Counted from the first letter of the stretch, positions 32,072 to 44,435 are shown. The stretch is 64,000 nt of DNA from Sequoia sempervirens (GCA_007258455.2 VDFB02275566.1:93729-157728), one strand, 5' to 3'. Made by a program: numbers and translations. The notes: generated by a model from the letters alone, not told the origin.

Positions 32072-33558
32072 TGTATTGTAGAAACTTGTACTCATTTCTA
32101 AGTGAAAGTGTAATTTCACACTTAGCTTGGATCTATAAATTAGTGACCTTGGATTTATGAATTTTTAAACATCATTAATAGGCCCCTAATACCCTTTATT
32201 ATGCATCCCAAGGCCTATTTTAATTATTTCCTAAAAAATTAACCTACATTGAATAAATCTTATTAATTGATTTAATGCCCCAACATAATCTGGGTCCTGA
32301 ACTTTTAGGTTAGGGCCTATTCACCTATGGGTTAATGGGTCTCTTTTAAGTTCATAAACTCAAATTAAAATATGTTTTTGGAAAAATTTAAATGTCTCAA
32401 ATTCAAATTTAAAGTGTTGGCTTTTTGGAAATTCAATAAACGGGAAATTAGAAAGGAAGCCTATAAAGACAAGTCTTTCAATCATTTTTCACTAGCAAGC
32501 AAGAGAGATTCACATGATATCACAAGGATTTACGCTCAAGAGAAATGATAAGTCAATCAAGCATTCAAATTAGAAGTCTTGGAGCAACATTCTACTTTTT
32601 TTGCAGGTCTTCAAGTTTATTTTGTCAACAAGATCAAGCATTGCCAAAGTTGATGATAGATTCCTATGGAGGATCATGATGGATTCTATATTTTGGGAGA
32701 TGCATGAAGCCATTCAACCAAGCCTAATGACTTGTTTCCTAAGTGATTCCATCTTCTATTATCATTCTAGTTTCTTCCTAAAGTAATTTATATTCAAATT
32801 TGTGATCTATTAGGGTGATTTGACATCTCCCAAAGTAGGTCCTCGCCATTGTTCATGTTTCATTTAGGGATTCCATTGTAACACATTTGATTAGGGTTTA
32901 TTTGCATTTTAAGCTCTTTTAATCTTAGACACACTTAATATTAGGGCTTGCACACACCTTTCATGTTTCAGATATATACTTTTCATCAATGTTTAATTAC
33001 CAAACTTGGAGTTTGACCAAGGAAAACCCCCATCCACCATCAAACAACAATTTTGTTTTGCAGATTTATCAAAGGTACAAATCCAAGAGTGAAGTTTTAG
33101 AAGTGCAAGAAGGAAGTGTAGATCTAGGACTCATATCTCAGTTTCTTATTTTCTAGAAAGGGATACCTAGACCCATTCGCCCATGGGAGAATGAGTCCCT
33201 AACAACCTCCTAAAGCTACCTTTTTATGACAGGTGCATTGTATTTAACCCTTTCTAAATCTCTCAGAATTTTTTTCTGTTAGTATTGACCTTTATATTGA
33301 TGTTTCAAGTTTGAATTGGCATAATTAGGTTGATTTTCTATTTTTGAGTTTTTCTCCCAAAATTATTGTTCGGCCTTGTACCCTTGTCCTCAAGAATAAG
33401 GAAATTAATAGATTCTCACATTGAGTTAATTTACCTAAGGGTTGTTAGCCAATTTTTTGTGGGGATCTCATTTACTAATGAAAATAGGAATATAGGATCT
33501 ATTATCATCCTCTTGACTTACCTTTCCATTTTGGGGAACCCTGTTTTTCTATGTTTCA
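32072..33558 (+). repeat. 5' LTR of Tat-like element
   Basis: It begins TGTATTGTAGAAAC and ends CTATGTTTCA, followed by TTTTGGTTGACC as a possible primer region. It aligns with 44451-45930. It carries two hairpin-motif copies (32314-32341, 33170-33198). Confidence 0.87.
32462..32468 (+). promoter_or_regulatory. Candidate TATA box of the Tat-like LTR
   Basis: TATAAAG within CCTATAAAGAC lies 390 bases into the LTR. The 3' LTR has CCTATAAAAC at the equivalent place (near 44836), so the box is conserved between the copies. Confidence 0.5.
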
Positions 33559-34373
33559 TTTTGGTTGACCTGACGTTGTACAACAAATTTCTATAAATTA
33601 GAGTCCATTTCAATGCTCGATCTTATTTTTGCACTAATTTTGCATTAATTACATTACATTTATGGTTCTTTAAACTTGCATTAGTGAACATTGCATTTTA
33701 GGTTTAAATTTGCATGTTTACATCACTCAAATTCATAAGAAAAATGTATTAGATTTGCATTCATCTTGCATTGTACTTGCATCAAGATCACTATTCAATC
33801 ATTTAGGTTTAGATTTAGGTTCAAATTGTATTCTAAAATTAGTCACCTTGTTCATCATTTGAACTTATTTTCACTTGCATTTAGACACCCTAATCTAGAA
33901 AAACCTGTTACAAAAACCTCTGTTTGCAATAAAAAATAGATATCACACACAATAAACAAATATTTTGGAAAATTCAATTTTAAAAACCCTAACAAAGGAC
34001 CCATTCACCCATGGGTGAATGAGTCCCTGTATAGGAATTTTAGATAAATTTTTGGGTGATTTATTGTTTATGATTTTCCTTTTTTTTGATGTTCTTAGAT
34101 CTGAGCATTGCTTTCTTGAAACAGTCTACTTTTGAATTCAAGTAATTGTTTCATTAGGTAGATCTTGCAACATTTTGGAAAACATTTCTTTCATATTTTA
34201 TTTGAGGATAGAGTTAGATTTCTATAATTTTCCTTTATTTTTAACATCATTTCATAGATTAGATAGATTACTTTACATTTTGCAATCATTAGAAAACATA
34301 AAAAAAGCCAAAAGAATCAAACAAAACAAGCACAAATTAATGAAACCCTTGGAGAAAGCATAGTCATTTCATC
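33559..34373 (+). other. Leader of the Tat-like element
   Basis: Non-coding, T-rich, with many TTGCATT/ACATT repeats around 33630-33790 and the best hairpin motif of the window at 33997-34026. Confidence 0.6.
33997..34026. repeat. LTR hairpin motif, near-perfect 30-bp palindrome
   Basis: Arms GGACCCATTCACCCA and TGGGTGAATGAGTCC pair at 14 of 15 positions with no loop. It lies just outside the LTR, in the leader. Confidence 0.85.
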
Positions 34374-35024
34374 ATGTCAAATCTCCTTTTCCAAGATAAC
34401 ATCTCCCTCAAACCCTTTAGTAGTGATAACTTTGACATGTTAGACGAATCCCTTGAGGATTTCATCTCACAAGGTTCATCCACTAAGGATTGTCATGATA
34501 AACCAAAAAAAAGAGACGTGAATGTAATCACACCTCAACTTATCCTTTACCCACCCTCACCTCAACCTCAATTTTGAAACAAACCCGTGCTTATCTGAGA
34601 GCCACCTAAAAAGAAACCATTAACTCCAGGAGTTATCTTAAATTTTACAAGGAAAATTTCTAGTAACAATGTTTTACAGTAATCGAGTTACAATACCGTT
34701 GGTCACACATATAATACAAGAAACAATAGGAAACCACAACCCACTACTATTTTGTTACCATTTCCTCAGCCTATCTTGCCAAGTGCTCATCATTTTCCTT
34801 CACATAGTGGAAAGGAGTATGATTTTTTTGAACAACTTAAAATTACTCCTGCTAAGATATCCTTATGGGACCTTATTCAAGCCTCACCTAATTACCATAG
34901 TATGCTTCAAACATCTTTGCAACAAGTTGTGCTTCCTCCTAGTACAAATCCAACTGATGTAGTAACCCTAATTCAAGGAATGAATTCAGTTAATATAGAT
35001 ATTTTTTTCACCAAAGTGAGTTAA
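34374..35024 (+). pseudogene. Tat-like gag-side fragment
   Basis: A first frame (ATG 34374, MSNLLFQDNISLKPF) gives 67 residues. After frameshifts the segment 34752-35024 gives EYDFFEQLKITPAKISLWDL and LQTSLQQVV. That block sits just before the protease in Tat-like polyproteins; compare YNVVDQLKKMLAHISIMELL at 60.9 kb. The capsid domain and CCHC knuckle that should lie between are not visible, so gag seems internally deleted. Confidence 0.6.
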
Positions 35025-35029
35025 TTTAT

Positions 35030-35476
35030 TTGGAAGTACAAAAGCAACATGAAGCTTTCATGATAATATCTATTATTAATAGGATTGGGATAAAGAGAAC
35101 CCTCATTGACAATGGCTTAGCCCTTAATGTGTGTAGCATAAACCTTTTGGATAAGATTGAAATGGATAGGAGCAATACTGAACCTAATTGTTTATCCATT
35201 CATGGGTTTGATAATGTAGGAAAACAATTGCTCGATGATATGACATTACCTATTATAGTTGGAAAGGCTACATTGCAAACTATTGTCCATGTTATTCCTC
35301 AAGATCTTTCATATAATCTTCTTTTGCGTAGACCATCGATTCATGAAATTCATGCAGTGCCTTTGACTCCTCATCGTTTAATGAAGTATGTCTACAACAA
35401 CAAAGTGTACAAAATTAAGGCTTCCCTTGAACTAGAAATTTTCTTACACATTGAGAAATATATGGAAAGTCCTTAA
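35030..35476 (+). pseudogene. Tat-like aspartic protease
   Basis: The frame contains IKRTLIDNGLALNVCSINLL (active-site region, D-N-G), then LPIIVGKATLQTIVHVI, YNLLLRRPSIHEIHAVP and YNNKVYKIKA. The order agrees with the better copy at 61.15-61.47 kb. It is only 148 codons and is closed by a TAA at the G-patch side. The active-site triplet differs from the D-G-G of the other element, so activity is doubtful. Confidence 0.75.
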
Positions 35477-35548
35477 AAAACATTGATACTAACTTCAAAA
35501 GTAGAAATTGTGCAAGAAGAAGAAAAATAAAAGCATATTGAAGAAGTT

Positions 35549-36275
35549 ATGAAGTTATTGGAAGATAATTTGGGTTCCTTATATTTTACACCAACATTCA
35601 TGGGAGAATACAAGATCATAACAAAAGAACTTGAAAAGGGAAAAGAACCAATGGTAATGTCAACAAAAAACTTGGAAGAATCCTCACAAGCATCTACTTC
35701 AACCACTAGAGAAGAAGACACAAGTTATACAACAAGTTTTGATGAAGTTGATTATGCACAACCACTGAATCTGAAGGAAACGGAAAAGATTTATGGAAGA
35801 GGTTATGAGCTCTTGAAATGACTTGTTTATAGTAGAAAAGGATGTGGTGTGAAATAAAAAGGAATCTATGTTCCTATAGAGCCTAACACACAAGAAACAA
35901 ATATCGGTCTTGGATATTGTCCTTCTAAGATAACAAAATCATCAAAAAGTCCTTCAATCAACATCAATACCATCATGTGTGGTTCTTCTAAGATAAATCT
36001 CACTTTAAAGCACCACAAATTGATAGATACAAAAAATTGATGCATCATTGGAATACTTCGAAGATGATGAGGCCTTGAAAGAAATGATAGGATTTTATGA
36101 TAAGTTACAAATTTTCCATCACAAAAAAGGATTCACTTGTGCCATGGTTAGTACTGAAAAATTTGATGAAGGAAATACAAGTGACATTGAACAAAACAAA
36201 GAACACATTCTTGAAGTTCTAAGACAAAGTGCACTACCTAGGAGATACAATCAACATACTAGAGGACACATCTAA
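35549..36275 (+). pseudogene. Linker with degenerate G-patch between protease and RT
   Basis: After an acidic Ser/Thr-rich stretch the frame reads YGRGYELLK*LVYSRKGCG at about 35790-35850, then KGIYVPIEP and IGLGYCPSK up to about 35945. With its two stops this is a worn G-patch, parallel to those at 16847 and 61896. The rest (36048-36275, MEYFEDDEALKEMIGFYDK) is the variable linker seen before Tat RT domains. Confidence 0.6.
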
Positions 36276-36466
36276 TGCAAAAAGAGTAATTCAAATAGGA
36301 AATTTCCTTGATGAGGATGAATAAGAAGATCATGCAACATTATTACATGAATTTCATGAACTATTTGCTTGGACTTATTTGGGCATGCCATATATTGATG
36401 CTAAAATAGTTATGCATAACATAGTCCTTACAAGATGCTAGACCTGTAAGACAAAAGATATTTAAG

Positions 36467-37285
36467 ATGAATCCTAAGATAGCTTTATTGGCTAAAGCTA
36501 AGATTGAAAAACTCCTTGAAGCTGGATTTATTCATCCTATTGACTATTCTCCATGGATCTCAAGCATTGTCATAGTTTCCAAACCTAATAATCATATTAG
36601 GATGTGCACGTATTTTCAAGACCTTAATAAATCATCTTTAAAAGATTACTTTCACCTTCCTAATATTGACATGATAGTAGATTCAACTACAAGCCATGCT
36701 TTTTTTTCATTCATGGATGGTTTTTTGGGATATAATCAAATATTTATCAAACCTCAAGATCAATACAAGACAACATTTACTACAACTTGGGGAAAATTTT
36801 GTTGGGTGGTTATGCCTTTTGGATTAAAGAATGTGGGTGCAACATATCAAAGAGCTATGAAATTGATATTTTATGATTACATATATAATATTTTGGAAGA
36901 TTATGTTGATGATATTCTAGCCAAATCTTTAACTGACCAATAAAATTTTAACATTCTTCAAATTTTTTTTTAAAGAATGCAAAATTATAACATGAGATTG
37001 AATCCAAAAAAATGTGTCTTTGGTGTGGATAGTGGAAATTTTTTAGGTTTTATAGTATCCCACAAATGCATCAAGGTGGAAACAAAGAAAATTGATAATA
37101 TCACTAACATGCCACCTCCTAAAAACATTTCTCAATTGCGTACTTTACAAGGAAGAGTTCAAGCTATCAACTATTTTGTAGCATCCTTAGCGGATCAGAC
37201 ATCACCCTTTACAAAACTTCTTAACAAGGAAGTTGAATTTAAGTGGAATGAGGATTGTAAGCAAGCCTTTGAAATTTTGAAATAA
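36467..37285 (+). pseudogene. Tat-like reverse transcriptase
   Basis: The first frame has MNPKIALLAKAKIEKLLEAG, FIHPIDYSPWISSIVIVSKP, DLNKSSLKDYFHLPNIDMIV, SFMDGFLGYNQI, VMPFGLKNVGATYQRAM and LEDYVDDILAKS. The catalytic Asp residues of F-M-D-G and Y-V-D-D are intact. After a TAA at 36941 and a second stop near 36972 the same frame continues with MRLNPKKCVFGV, FLGFIVS and LQGRVQAINYFVASL. RMCTYFQDLN shows a drifted 'CVDYRDLN' box. Only two stops kill an otherwise good RT. Confidence 0.9.
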
Positions 37286-37739
37286 TACCTCACTACTACT
37301 CTTGTTTGACAACCTGCTATGCAAGAAAAACCATTTATCCTTTATACAAAGCATCAACCCATGCTTTAGCAGCATTGTTGGCTCAACAAGATGATAATGG
37401 TAAAGAAAATCTTGTTTATTACATTAGATGAACTTTGATTGAATAAGAAACTCAAATACAATGATAGAAAAACAATGTTTGAATCTTGTATTTGCTACTA
37501 GTAAATTGATACATTACCTATTAAATGCGAAAATTCATGTGATGACAAAGTTTGATCCTTTAAAACATCATTTTGCTAAAATTGATTTATCAGGAGGCTT
37601 AGCTAAATGGGTTATGTTAACTAAGTTTGATTTTAAATTTGTCTCTCAAAAGGAAATCAAAGGACAATCCTTAACCAACCATTTAGTTGATGCTCCTTCT
37701 CCATTAGTGTTACCTAGTATGGACTCATTCTCAGAATAA
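37286..37739 (+). pseudogene. Tat-like first RNase H
   Basis: The start is broken by stops and a frameshift but shows FILYTKHQP and LAQQDDNGKENLVYYI. The frame 37461-37739 then gives MIEKQCLNLVFATSKLIHYL, LLNAKIHVMTKFDPLKH, GLAKWVMLTKFDFKFVSQK and KGQSLTNHLVDAP. The order is that of the RT-connected RNase H. Its first catalytic Asp position is already lost, as is common for the degenerate first RNase H of Tat elements. Confidence 0.75.
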
Positions 37740-37742
37740 AAT

Positions 37743-38111
37743 GTGTTAACTATCGAAAAGGAAACATGGGAGTTGTACTTTGATGGATCTAAGTGTAGAA
37801 CAAGATTAAGAGCAAGGGTTATAATAATTCCACCTTTTGGAAATCTTATTCCCTTACCCTACCAATTAAAATTACTATGCACAAATAACACCGTGGAGTA
37901 TGAAGCTTTAATTGTTGGATTACATGTAGCTTTAGCTCTTGGTGTTCAACACATTAAGATATTTGATGATTGTCAATTAATCTTTGAGCAAATAAGTGGT
38001 TCATATCAAGTGAAAAATGACAATTTATCTAAGTATAAAGACATTACAATTACTTTATTAGAACACATTGAATCATATACCATTGAAAACATACCATGGA
38101 AGGACAATTGA
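37743..38111 (+). pseudogene. Second (archaeal-type) RNase H
   Basis: The 122-codon frame begins WELYFDGSKCRTRLRARVII, with the first catalytic Asp. NNTVEYEALIVGLHVALALG (Glu) and IKIFDDCQLIFEQISG (Asp) follow. This is the additional RNase H fused to Tat/Ogre polyproteins between RNase H and integrase. Three of the catalytic acidic residues are in place, so it is better preserved than the first RNase H. Confidence 0.85.
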
Positions 38112-38918
38112 CATGTAGATGTAATGGCAAGCACTGATTCCCTTGTATCTTCTGAAGATCCTTTTGTCGATCACATTTATAGTCCATATGATCACAAAAT
38201 AATCAATAGACAATAAGATCAAAGAAGTGTTATTAACCGATATTGAAAACTCTAGTGAATGGTACAAAACAATATTGAACTACTTAAAATAAGGTACCTT
38301 TCCTAATCCTACAACTAAAAACATTGGAGCTCGTCTTCGAAAACTCACATATAAATATATAATCCTCATAGATGTTCTATATAGACGATTGTTTAATGGT
38401 ATTTTTCTTAGAAGTCTTAAATAATCAGAAATCCCTACATCCCTTGAGGAAGTTGATGTAGGTGCTTGTGGGGGTCATTTTGAAGGAAGATTGTTAGTTC
38501 AAAAGTTAATCCATATAGGATATTACTAGAGACATATGGAACAAGATTGTTTTTCTCACATTAAGAAATGTCATAAATTTCAAGAGCACAATAATTTGAT
38601 TCATGCTCTTGGTTCTTAGCTTCGTGCCCACGTTCCTATTTGGCCATTCTCAATTTGGGGTTTGGATCTTATTGGAAAAATATAACCACCCTCTTCCGCT
38701 AGACATATGTTTATAATTACTGCAATAGATTATTTCATGAAATGGATAGAATTTATCCCTCTTCATTCCACAATAGCTAACACAATATGTTGTTTCATAT
38801 TGGAACACATTATTGCTTGCTTTGGTATTCCTTCCACATTAGTTTTGGAAAATGGAACTCCATTCAAGAAAAAATACATGAAGAATTTTTTGGAAACATT
38901 TCATATTCAACATCATAT
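38112..38918 (+). pseudogene. Tat-like integrase, N-terminal part and core, 5' of solo LTR
   Basis: The zinc region reads ACGGHFEGRLLVQKLIH and later CFSHIKKCHKF, with the final Cys of the HHCC motif changed to Phe. The core opens WGLDLIG (first Asp) and continues MFIITAIDYFMKWIEFIPL. The second catalytic site reads LVLENGTPF where relatives have an Asp before NGTPF, so Asp is replaced by Glu. Translation stops making sense after FHIQHH at 38918, exactly where the solo LTR begins. Confidence 0.82.
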
Positions 38919-39934
38919 TGAAACAAATAAAAATAAGTGTAGGGTTTACCACCAAGGTGAGTTAACAAGATGATAAACCACTATTTTTCTTTATGGACAT
39001 TTCACTCAATTATGAGTGCCAAAATGCACCAATAACAATAAAAAATTAATCCTAACTATTGTAACAACAATGAGGGAAGTTTTGAGAGGCTGAAACAATG
39101 TGTACCTTGTTGAAAAGATGTTTTTAGGTCACTAAGGACTCATTCGTCCAAAGTGGCAAATGGGTCCCTATTAGGGTTTATGAAAACTAACTTCTGGGTT
39201 TTGTTCTTTAATGTCTGCACTTCTAGGCCCTTAGTGCTCAATTCTTGAAATTTTGAAACAAATTCTTTATAGCACTTTTCATGATCTTGCAAGATAGGTG
39301 ACAAATTTGCAACTTTTCAACTTTGACAGTTTTGCTTCAATCTTGTTCTCCACTTGATCTTCAACCTAAAAACCTACAAACACACATCAAAGAGGAGAAT
39401 TTTTTTTTCATTCTTAGGGAATAGGGTTTTTCCCTGGTAAAACCTTGTTTATATAATTAAACCTTATGATGAAACAATGAAACATGAAACATGAACAAAG
39501 ATACCTTGGATGATGTCTTGGAATGTAAATCAGCAACCTAAAATGAAGTGGCCATGTAGAATGTAGATCTTGATCTTGAATTGGATGTGAAACAATTCTT
39601 ACAAATGGATCTTGAATTCTACATCAAAACACTAGCTCAACAACATGCTTGATACACTATTCCTTTGACATGATGATATGATCTTGAATTGCTGCAATAA
39701 AACTTCAATAATCTTCCCTTGAATGCCTTTGAAATGCTCTTGTGAAAGTACTCTTGATTTCTTATGAAGATCTTGGATTGCTTAGATAAAACTATGTGAA
39801 TTAACCTTATATTTATACTAAACTTAAGAATTAACCCCATAATTCAAATAATACAAGCCGACATCAAATCTAGGATTCAAAGTCATTAAGATCCTGCCAC
39901 AAATAAATTCAAAAAAGGGTGTCCTAGGTAAGGA

Positions 39935-39966
39935 GGACCCATTCACCCAAAGTGGCGAATGGGTCC
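39935..39966. repeat. LTR hairpin motif in solo LTR
   Basis: Arms GGACCCATTCACC and GGCGAATGGGTCC pair at 12 of 13 positions around a six-base loop. Confidence 0.85.
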
Positions 39967-40060
39967 TATCACAATTTTCTAGGACCAAGCTTCAGGGAGA
40001 TGAAATATTATTAAAAACCCATCTCAAATATGCTAATAAAAGGGTGTCGTAGGCAAGGAA

Positions 40061-40090
40061 GAACCATTCGCCCAAAGTGGCGAATGGGTC
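40061..40090. repeat. LTR hairpin motif in solo LTR, second copy
   Basis: Arms GAACCATTCGCC and GGCGAATGGGTC pair at 11 of 12 positions. It lies about 125 bases from the copy at 39935, and a third copy is at 39136-39167. Confidence 0.8.
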
Positions 40091-40378
40091 CTAGCACAGT
40101 TTTCTAGGACTCCAAATTTTCCAATTTAAATGTTATGAAATATTATTAATTAGTGTCAAGATAGATCCTTGAAAAATGCAATTAAAAATGCTTAGATTTA
40201 AATTAAAGGGCCAATTAATCTCTAATTAACCTCAATTAATTAATAAAGCCCTATATTAGCATGAAAGTGTAAGAAAAAACTTTACAACACCCTAAATAAG
40301 GCACAATTAAGTCCATTTTATCATTAATTATTAATTCCCATACTAAGCATGAAAAAGGGTTACTTTTTTGACACTACA

Positions 40379-40900
40379 CATTATCCACAATCAAATGGTC
40401 AAGAAAACTCAACTAACAAAACTATTGAACAAATCCTAAGGAAAATGGTAAGTAAACATAACAAAGATTGGCACACTCAATTAACTTATGCCTTATGGGC
40501 CTATCCTACAAGTATTAGAACATCTATAGGAAACACTCCCTATAACCTCATTTATGCTGCCGAGGCAATAATACCCTTAGAGTTAGAAATTCCTTCATTG
40601 AGAATTGCTCTTAGGGGGTTTATTGATGAAACTACCTATGAAGAGCAAAAATTGCATCAACTTTAAATTCTTCATGAACGACATATCAACACTCTTGAGC
40701 ATCTCCAAGCTTATTCTAAACAAATGCAACATAGTTATCATGATCATGTCATTCCTTGTGCTTTTAATAAGGGCGACTAGGTATTATATGAGAATCAACA
40801 TAATGTCAATGCCACCTTGAATGAAAAAGGAAATTTCAGCCCTAATTGGTTAGGACCATACATAATTGATGAAAATATATGGCACACCTCTCAAAGAGCC
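40379..40900 (+). pseudogene. Tat-like integrase, C-terminal part 3' of solo LTR
   Basis: The chain resumes with HYPQSNGQENSTNKTI (the region of the catalytic Glu), then HNKDWHTQLTYALWAYPTSI and GNTPYNLIYAAEAIIPLELE. This is the characteristic 'TPF-LVYG-EA-LP-E' block of gypsy integrases. Stops at 40664 and near 40778 are followed by NWLGPYIIDE, the end of the C-terminal domain. No chromodomain is visible, as expected for Tat elements. Confidence 0.87.
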
Positions 40901-41727
40901 TAAAAATGCCACAAATTTGTGTCAATACTATACATAACATCCTTCTTGAATAGTATGTATACTAAAGCAATGTTAATAAATTAAGTAGATATTGTTCAAT
41001 TCTATCTCACATTGCTTCATTCTTTGAAAAATAGATCTTTGTGGTCTTGGATTATAGAGTAATTGTCCAATAGGTCTAGATTATTACTTTAGTTTGCATA
41101 CTATTCAAATTCATCCTGCGTTGTGTTAAGTTAGAGCCTTATATGCATTTAATGTTTTAAAATTAGATCATAGGTGCATTTAATTTAACATAACATAATC
41201 AATCACAATGTAGTATCTAATGTAAACTAAAACTATTTCAATTAGATCACATAAAAATTAGATCATGGAGACATTATTAAATATTCTTACTAAGGCTATT
41301 TAATAGATCATATCAACATTTAATTCACCATAAACTCATAAAACCAAACATGAATGTGATTATATTATAAATCAAACATTCAAGTACATATAATTAATAA
41401 TATAATACTAATGTAGCCTATGGATGTTGGACCCCTCAGGGCCTGTGGTGGCATCCATCATGAAACAGTAGAATGTGACTATGATCTACTCATAGATATC
41501 ACTAATTCTTGAAGGCCCTATGCCTCTCCAATTTCCCTAGCCTCCTGTATGAGTGTCACAATGTGCTCTTGCTCTATGTTGTCTCTATCTACCTGTAGTT
41601 TGGTAACCTCTCTCTCTAGCCTCGAGACCTATGACCATAGGATGGTCTCCATCTCACTACTAGTTGGAACTTGAGATGCTTGAAGCTCATCATATGCAAC
41701 TCGCAGTGCTGAAATTTTATCTACAAC
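40901..41727. other. Non-coding spacer after pol
   Basis: AT-rich; repeated ATTAGATCA-type words occur around 41160-41330. No domain in any frame. Confidence 0.5.
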
Positions 41728-43470
41728 TCACTCCTCCTTGGACTCAAATAGGTCAACACATCCAATTGTGCTCTCATATATTACCCTTAACCTTGCAACA
41801 AGATTGAAGAGATTTGCATGACACCCCACAGATGGTGGGGGCATGTACTCTGAAGGTATAACCTCATGTGGGGGAAAACAAGGCACCATTTCTATGGTCA
41901 CCCACTGATAGAGATCACACAACTCTCGCATGGACCCTGCAAGATGAAAATCATAAAAGATATCAATACACATCATGATATATAAAAATCATATACATAA
42001 ACATGAAAGAATAAGTAAAAGCATAAATAACACATCATCACTTGGATCTCCAGCTTGATAGTCAAGATCTCACTGAGCAACAACGGACCCCCTATGCAAG
42101 TGGCATGAATGGTCTGCTACTACTGGCCTCTCCATGCTCATGAGTCCTGACTCAGGTAGGAGGTGAATCTCTCCTCATGAGGGTACAAATCAGGCATCAT
42201 GTACCTCATCAGACTCATCACTCATCGGTTGGACATCCTCCTCATGATTTTCGTCATCATCATCATCATCATCATCAAGAAATAAATCAAGTATCTTTTT
42301 CTAATCCTTGGAGTCTCCATCAATGACCCCATCATCTCTGTCATTTCTCGTAGGATAATGCATAGGAAAAAATGTGTTGGTTGTACTCCCATCCACCACT
42401 ACTCATAGGCCACTGTAGCACCTACATCTTTGACATCTAAGACTGGGGGTACACGTGGTCCTCATCCTCTAAATGACTAAATTCAACATCATTAATGTTG
42501 AGATGATGATTGTCTCCAAACTGAGAGGCACTTTGTGTTGACTGTAGGTACCTAGGTGGAACCTAAACCTACTTGAACTACCACATAACATGATCATAGT
42601 AAAAAAGTATCACTATGTAGTATTTAACCCTAGTACAAACTGATCCCACTGCATTTGGACTAACTGGTGTGTAATATCTACCCCCTGGGCTACCATGATG
42701 TATGGTCTCTAGAGTATATCATCATATTCCAGGTAGTCGAACCTAGCCCTCTAGTATAACAAGTCTCCATCCTGCCATGATCATCTAAGTGGATAATTGT
42801 AGGCTTGTAGATAGCCCATGGCCGCTAGCATAGGATAACCTATCAACCTAGTACATGTGATATGCTCGAAGCACCACACTTGAAAGAGTGTACAATGAAC
42901 TATGTTGTCTATATCCTGGTAGACAAAGTGCCTAGATCATAATATGAGTGTGTTGGCATACTGTGACCTCATGCATATATGGTTCAATGCTACTCCATGT
43001 CTCAAATAATGTGGACTAATCCTCCATTAAGTGTGTGCCTCATCCATCTGAAACTAGCGTTAGTGTTGTAGTAACTATCATGATGCTTCTCAATAATGGT
43101 GATTGCACATATAGTAGCTATCTAAGCTCAATGTAGGGTGTGACACTCATCTCTTGAATGGGATAACATAGGTAGTACTTGATATCCTCTTGCATCTCCT
43201 CATGTGACTATTCCTCTACTGAATGGACAACCTCGCTATAGATAGGTAATCTCAAGATGTGATGAATTTTTTCTAAGGTAACTGTCATCTCTCTTGTAGG
43301 GAGGCGAAAGGTGCATGTATTTGTGTCCCACCTCTCGACTAGTGCCATGAGCATAGCATCATGGTAAAATGATAGTCTCCTCCTCTGACAGCTGAGAAAA
43401 TTTCTCTTGGAGGTGACAAAATTTTCTTCCTCCTAGATGCTAGTGAGCTTGCAGAGGGATCTAAAGAATA
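41728..43470 (-). pseudogene. Antisense plant mobile domain (PMD)-like ORF
   Basis: The minus strand, opposite to pol, encodes a broken protein. Near 43200-43390 it reads MALVERWDTNTCTFRLP, then TREMTVTLEKIHHILRLP, matching the PMD opening 'L-x-ALV-RW-x-T-F-LP-GE-TVTL-DV-LLGLPI'. Further on are LFQVWCFEHI (near 42875) and RARFDYLEYDDIL (near 42725), also PMD-like. The final frame 41728-41976 is open. Multiple TAG/TGA stops occur. PMD proteins are known as host MAIN/MAIL-type factors and in plant transposons; a function here is unknown. Confidence 0.65.
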
Positions 43471-44435
43471 AAAATAAAAATAAATCATCACTAACATTCC
43501 TAAATCTATACATTAAGTAATTAAATTTACACTAAAGTTTCTTTAGGACACTTTGCGACCAACTTGGACATTTGGGCCATTTTTGGACAGGGCATCCTAG
43601 ACACTCTAGCCATTTTTGGATACTTTGCAACTAAGTTGGTTACATTGCAACCAAGAGGGATGATTTGCGACAAAGGAGGATGCTTTGCAACTTCTTTTAT
43701 CCAAGGTCCTAAAAACTTCTAGAAATGCATAAAAAATCTTATAAATATATGAATGTGAAGATAAATCAGAGTAGAATCCACTTATTGTATGTTGGAACTT
43801 GCCTCATGCCACCTCATTGCACAAAATCTCAAGTCTCAGAGGCCTATATGCTCGTCTGCTCAGAATCTTCAATCACTCTACACCAAGGTAAAGTGCAAAA
43901 TGGTAAATGTCAAAATGATAGTCAAAAGTGTCATTTTCATGCATAAATACTAAACTCTATTATAGAAACAATATTTTATTCTAAGTAAATTTTATTCAAA
44001 TCAACATATCGAGGGCTAGAGAACTCCGTTTTTGACATCGTTTGTTGCATTGAATTCATAATTTCATCCCCGATCTTATCTAATGCCTATCAATAAGAGG
44101 CATTGTAAATCCAATACCCTATTGTAAGTGTTCACATCATCAACCAAATTAATTTGATGAGATTTCATGGCTATCTTGATTCCACCTCCATAAAGAAAGC
44201 AAAATCTAGGGGGCATACATCTACCCTCGAATTCAATTCTCTATATACATTTGATAAGAGGATTTTTGAACAACTAACGAATTGGTGTTGCAGGATATAG
44301 TTCTTTACATTGTGTTTTTACAGATAAATACAGCGGGGGCTTCATTCTCCATATTTTTGAATGAATCCATATGAGTATCCTTTTATTGTTCAAATTCCTT
44401 TAGCTTTCATATGCACATAGTGTCATATGGCTGCT
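43471..44435. other. 3' non-coding region of the Tat-like element
   Basis: It includes short irregular repeats of CTTTGCRACCAA type at 43550-43700 and GGGGGC-rich purine patches toward the end (AATCTAGGGGGCATAC near 44205). No coding domain. Confidence 0.55.

Larger units (their letters stand above)
38919..40378 (-). mobile_element. Solo LTR of a related Tat-like family inside integrase
   Basis: This 1460-bp block starts TGAAACAAAT and ends GACACTACA. It is the reverse complement of an LTR like that of the host element: TGAAACATAG and GGGTTTTCC-type blocks match 32990-33560 inverted. Removing it joins FHIQHH to YPQSNGQEN, the normal integrase sequence. Flanks CATAT and CATTA are an imperfect target duplication. 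With one LTR and no interior, it is a product of LTR-LTR recombination. Confidence 0.85.

Noticed and set aside
41728..43470. Separate MULE-type DNA transposon carrying PMD
   Set aside because: No terminal inverted repeats or 9-bp duplication seen around it; position after pol fits an extra ORF of the Tat-like element, though a nested transposon is not fully excluded.
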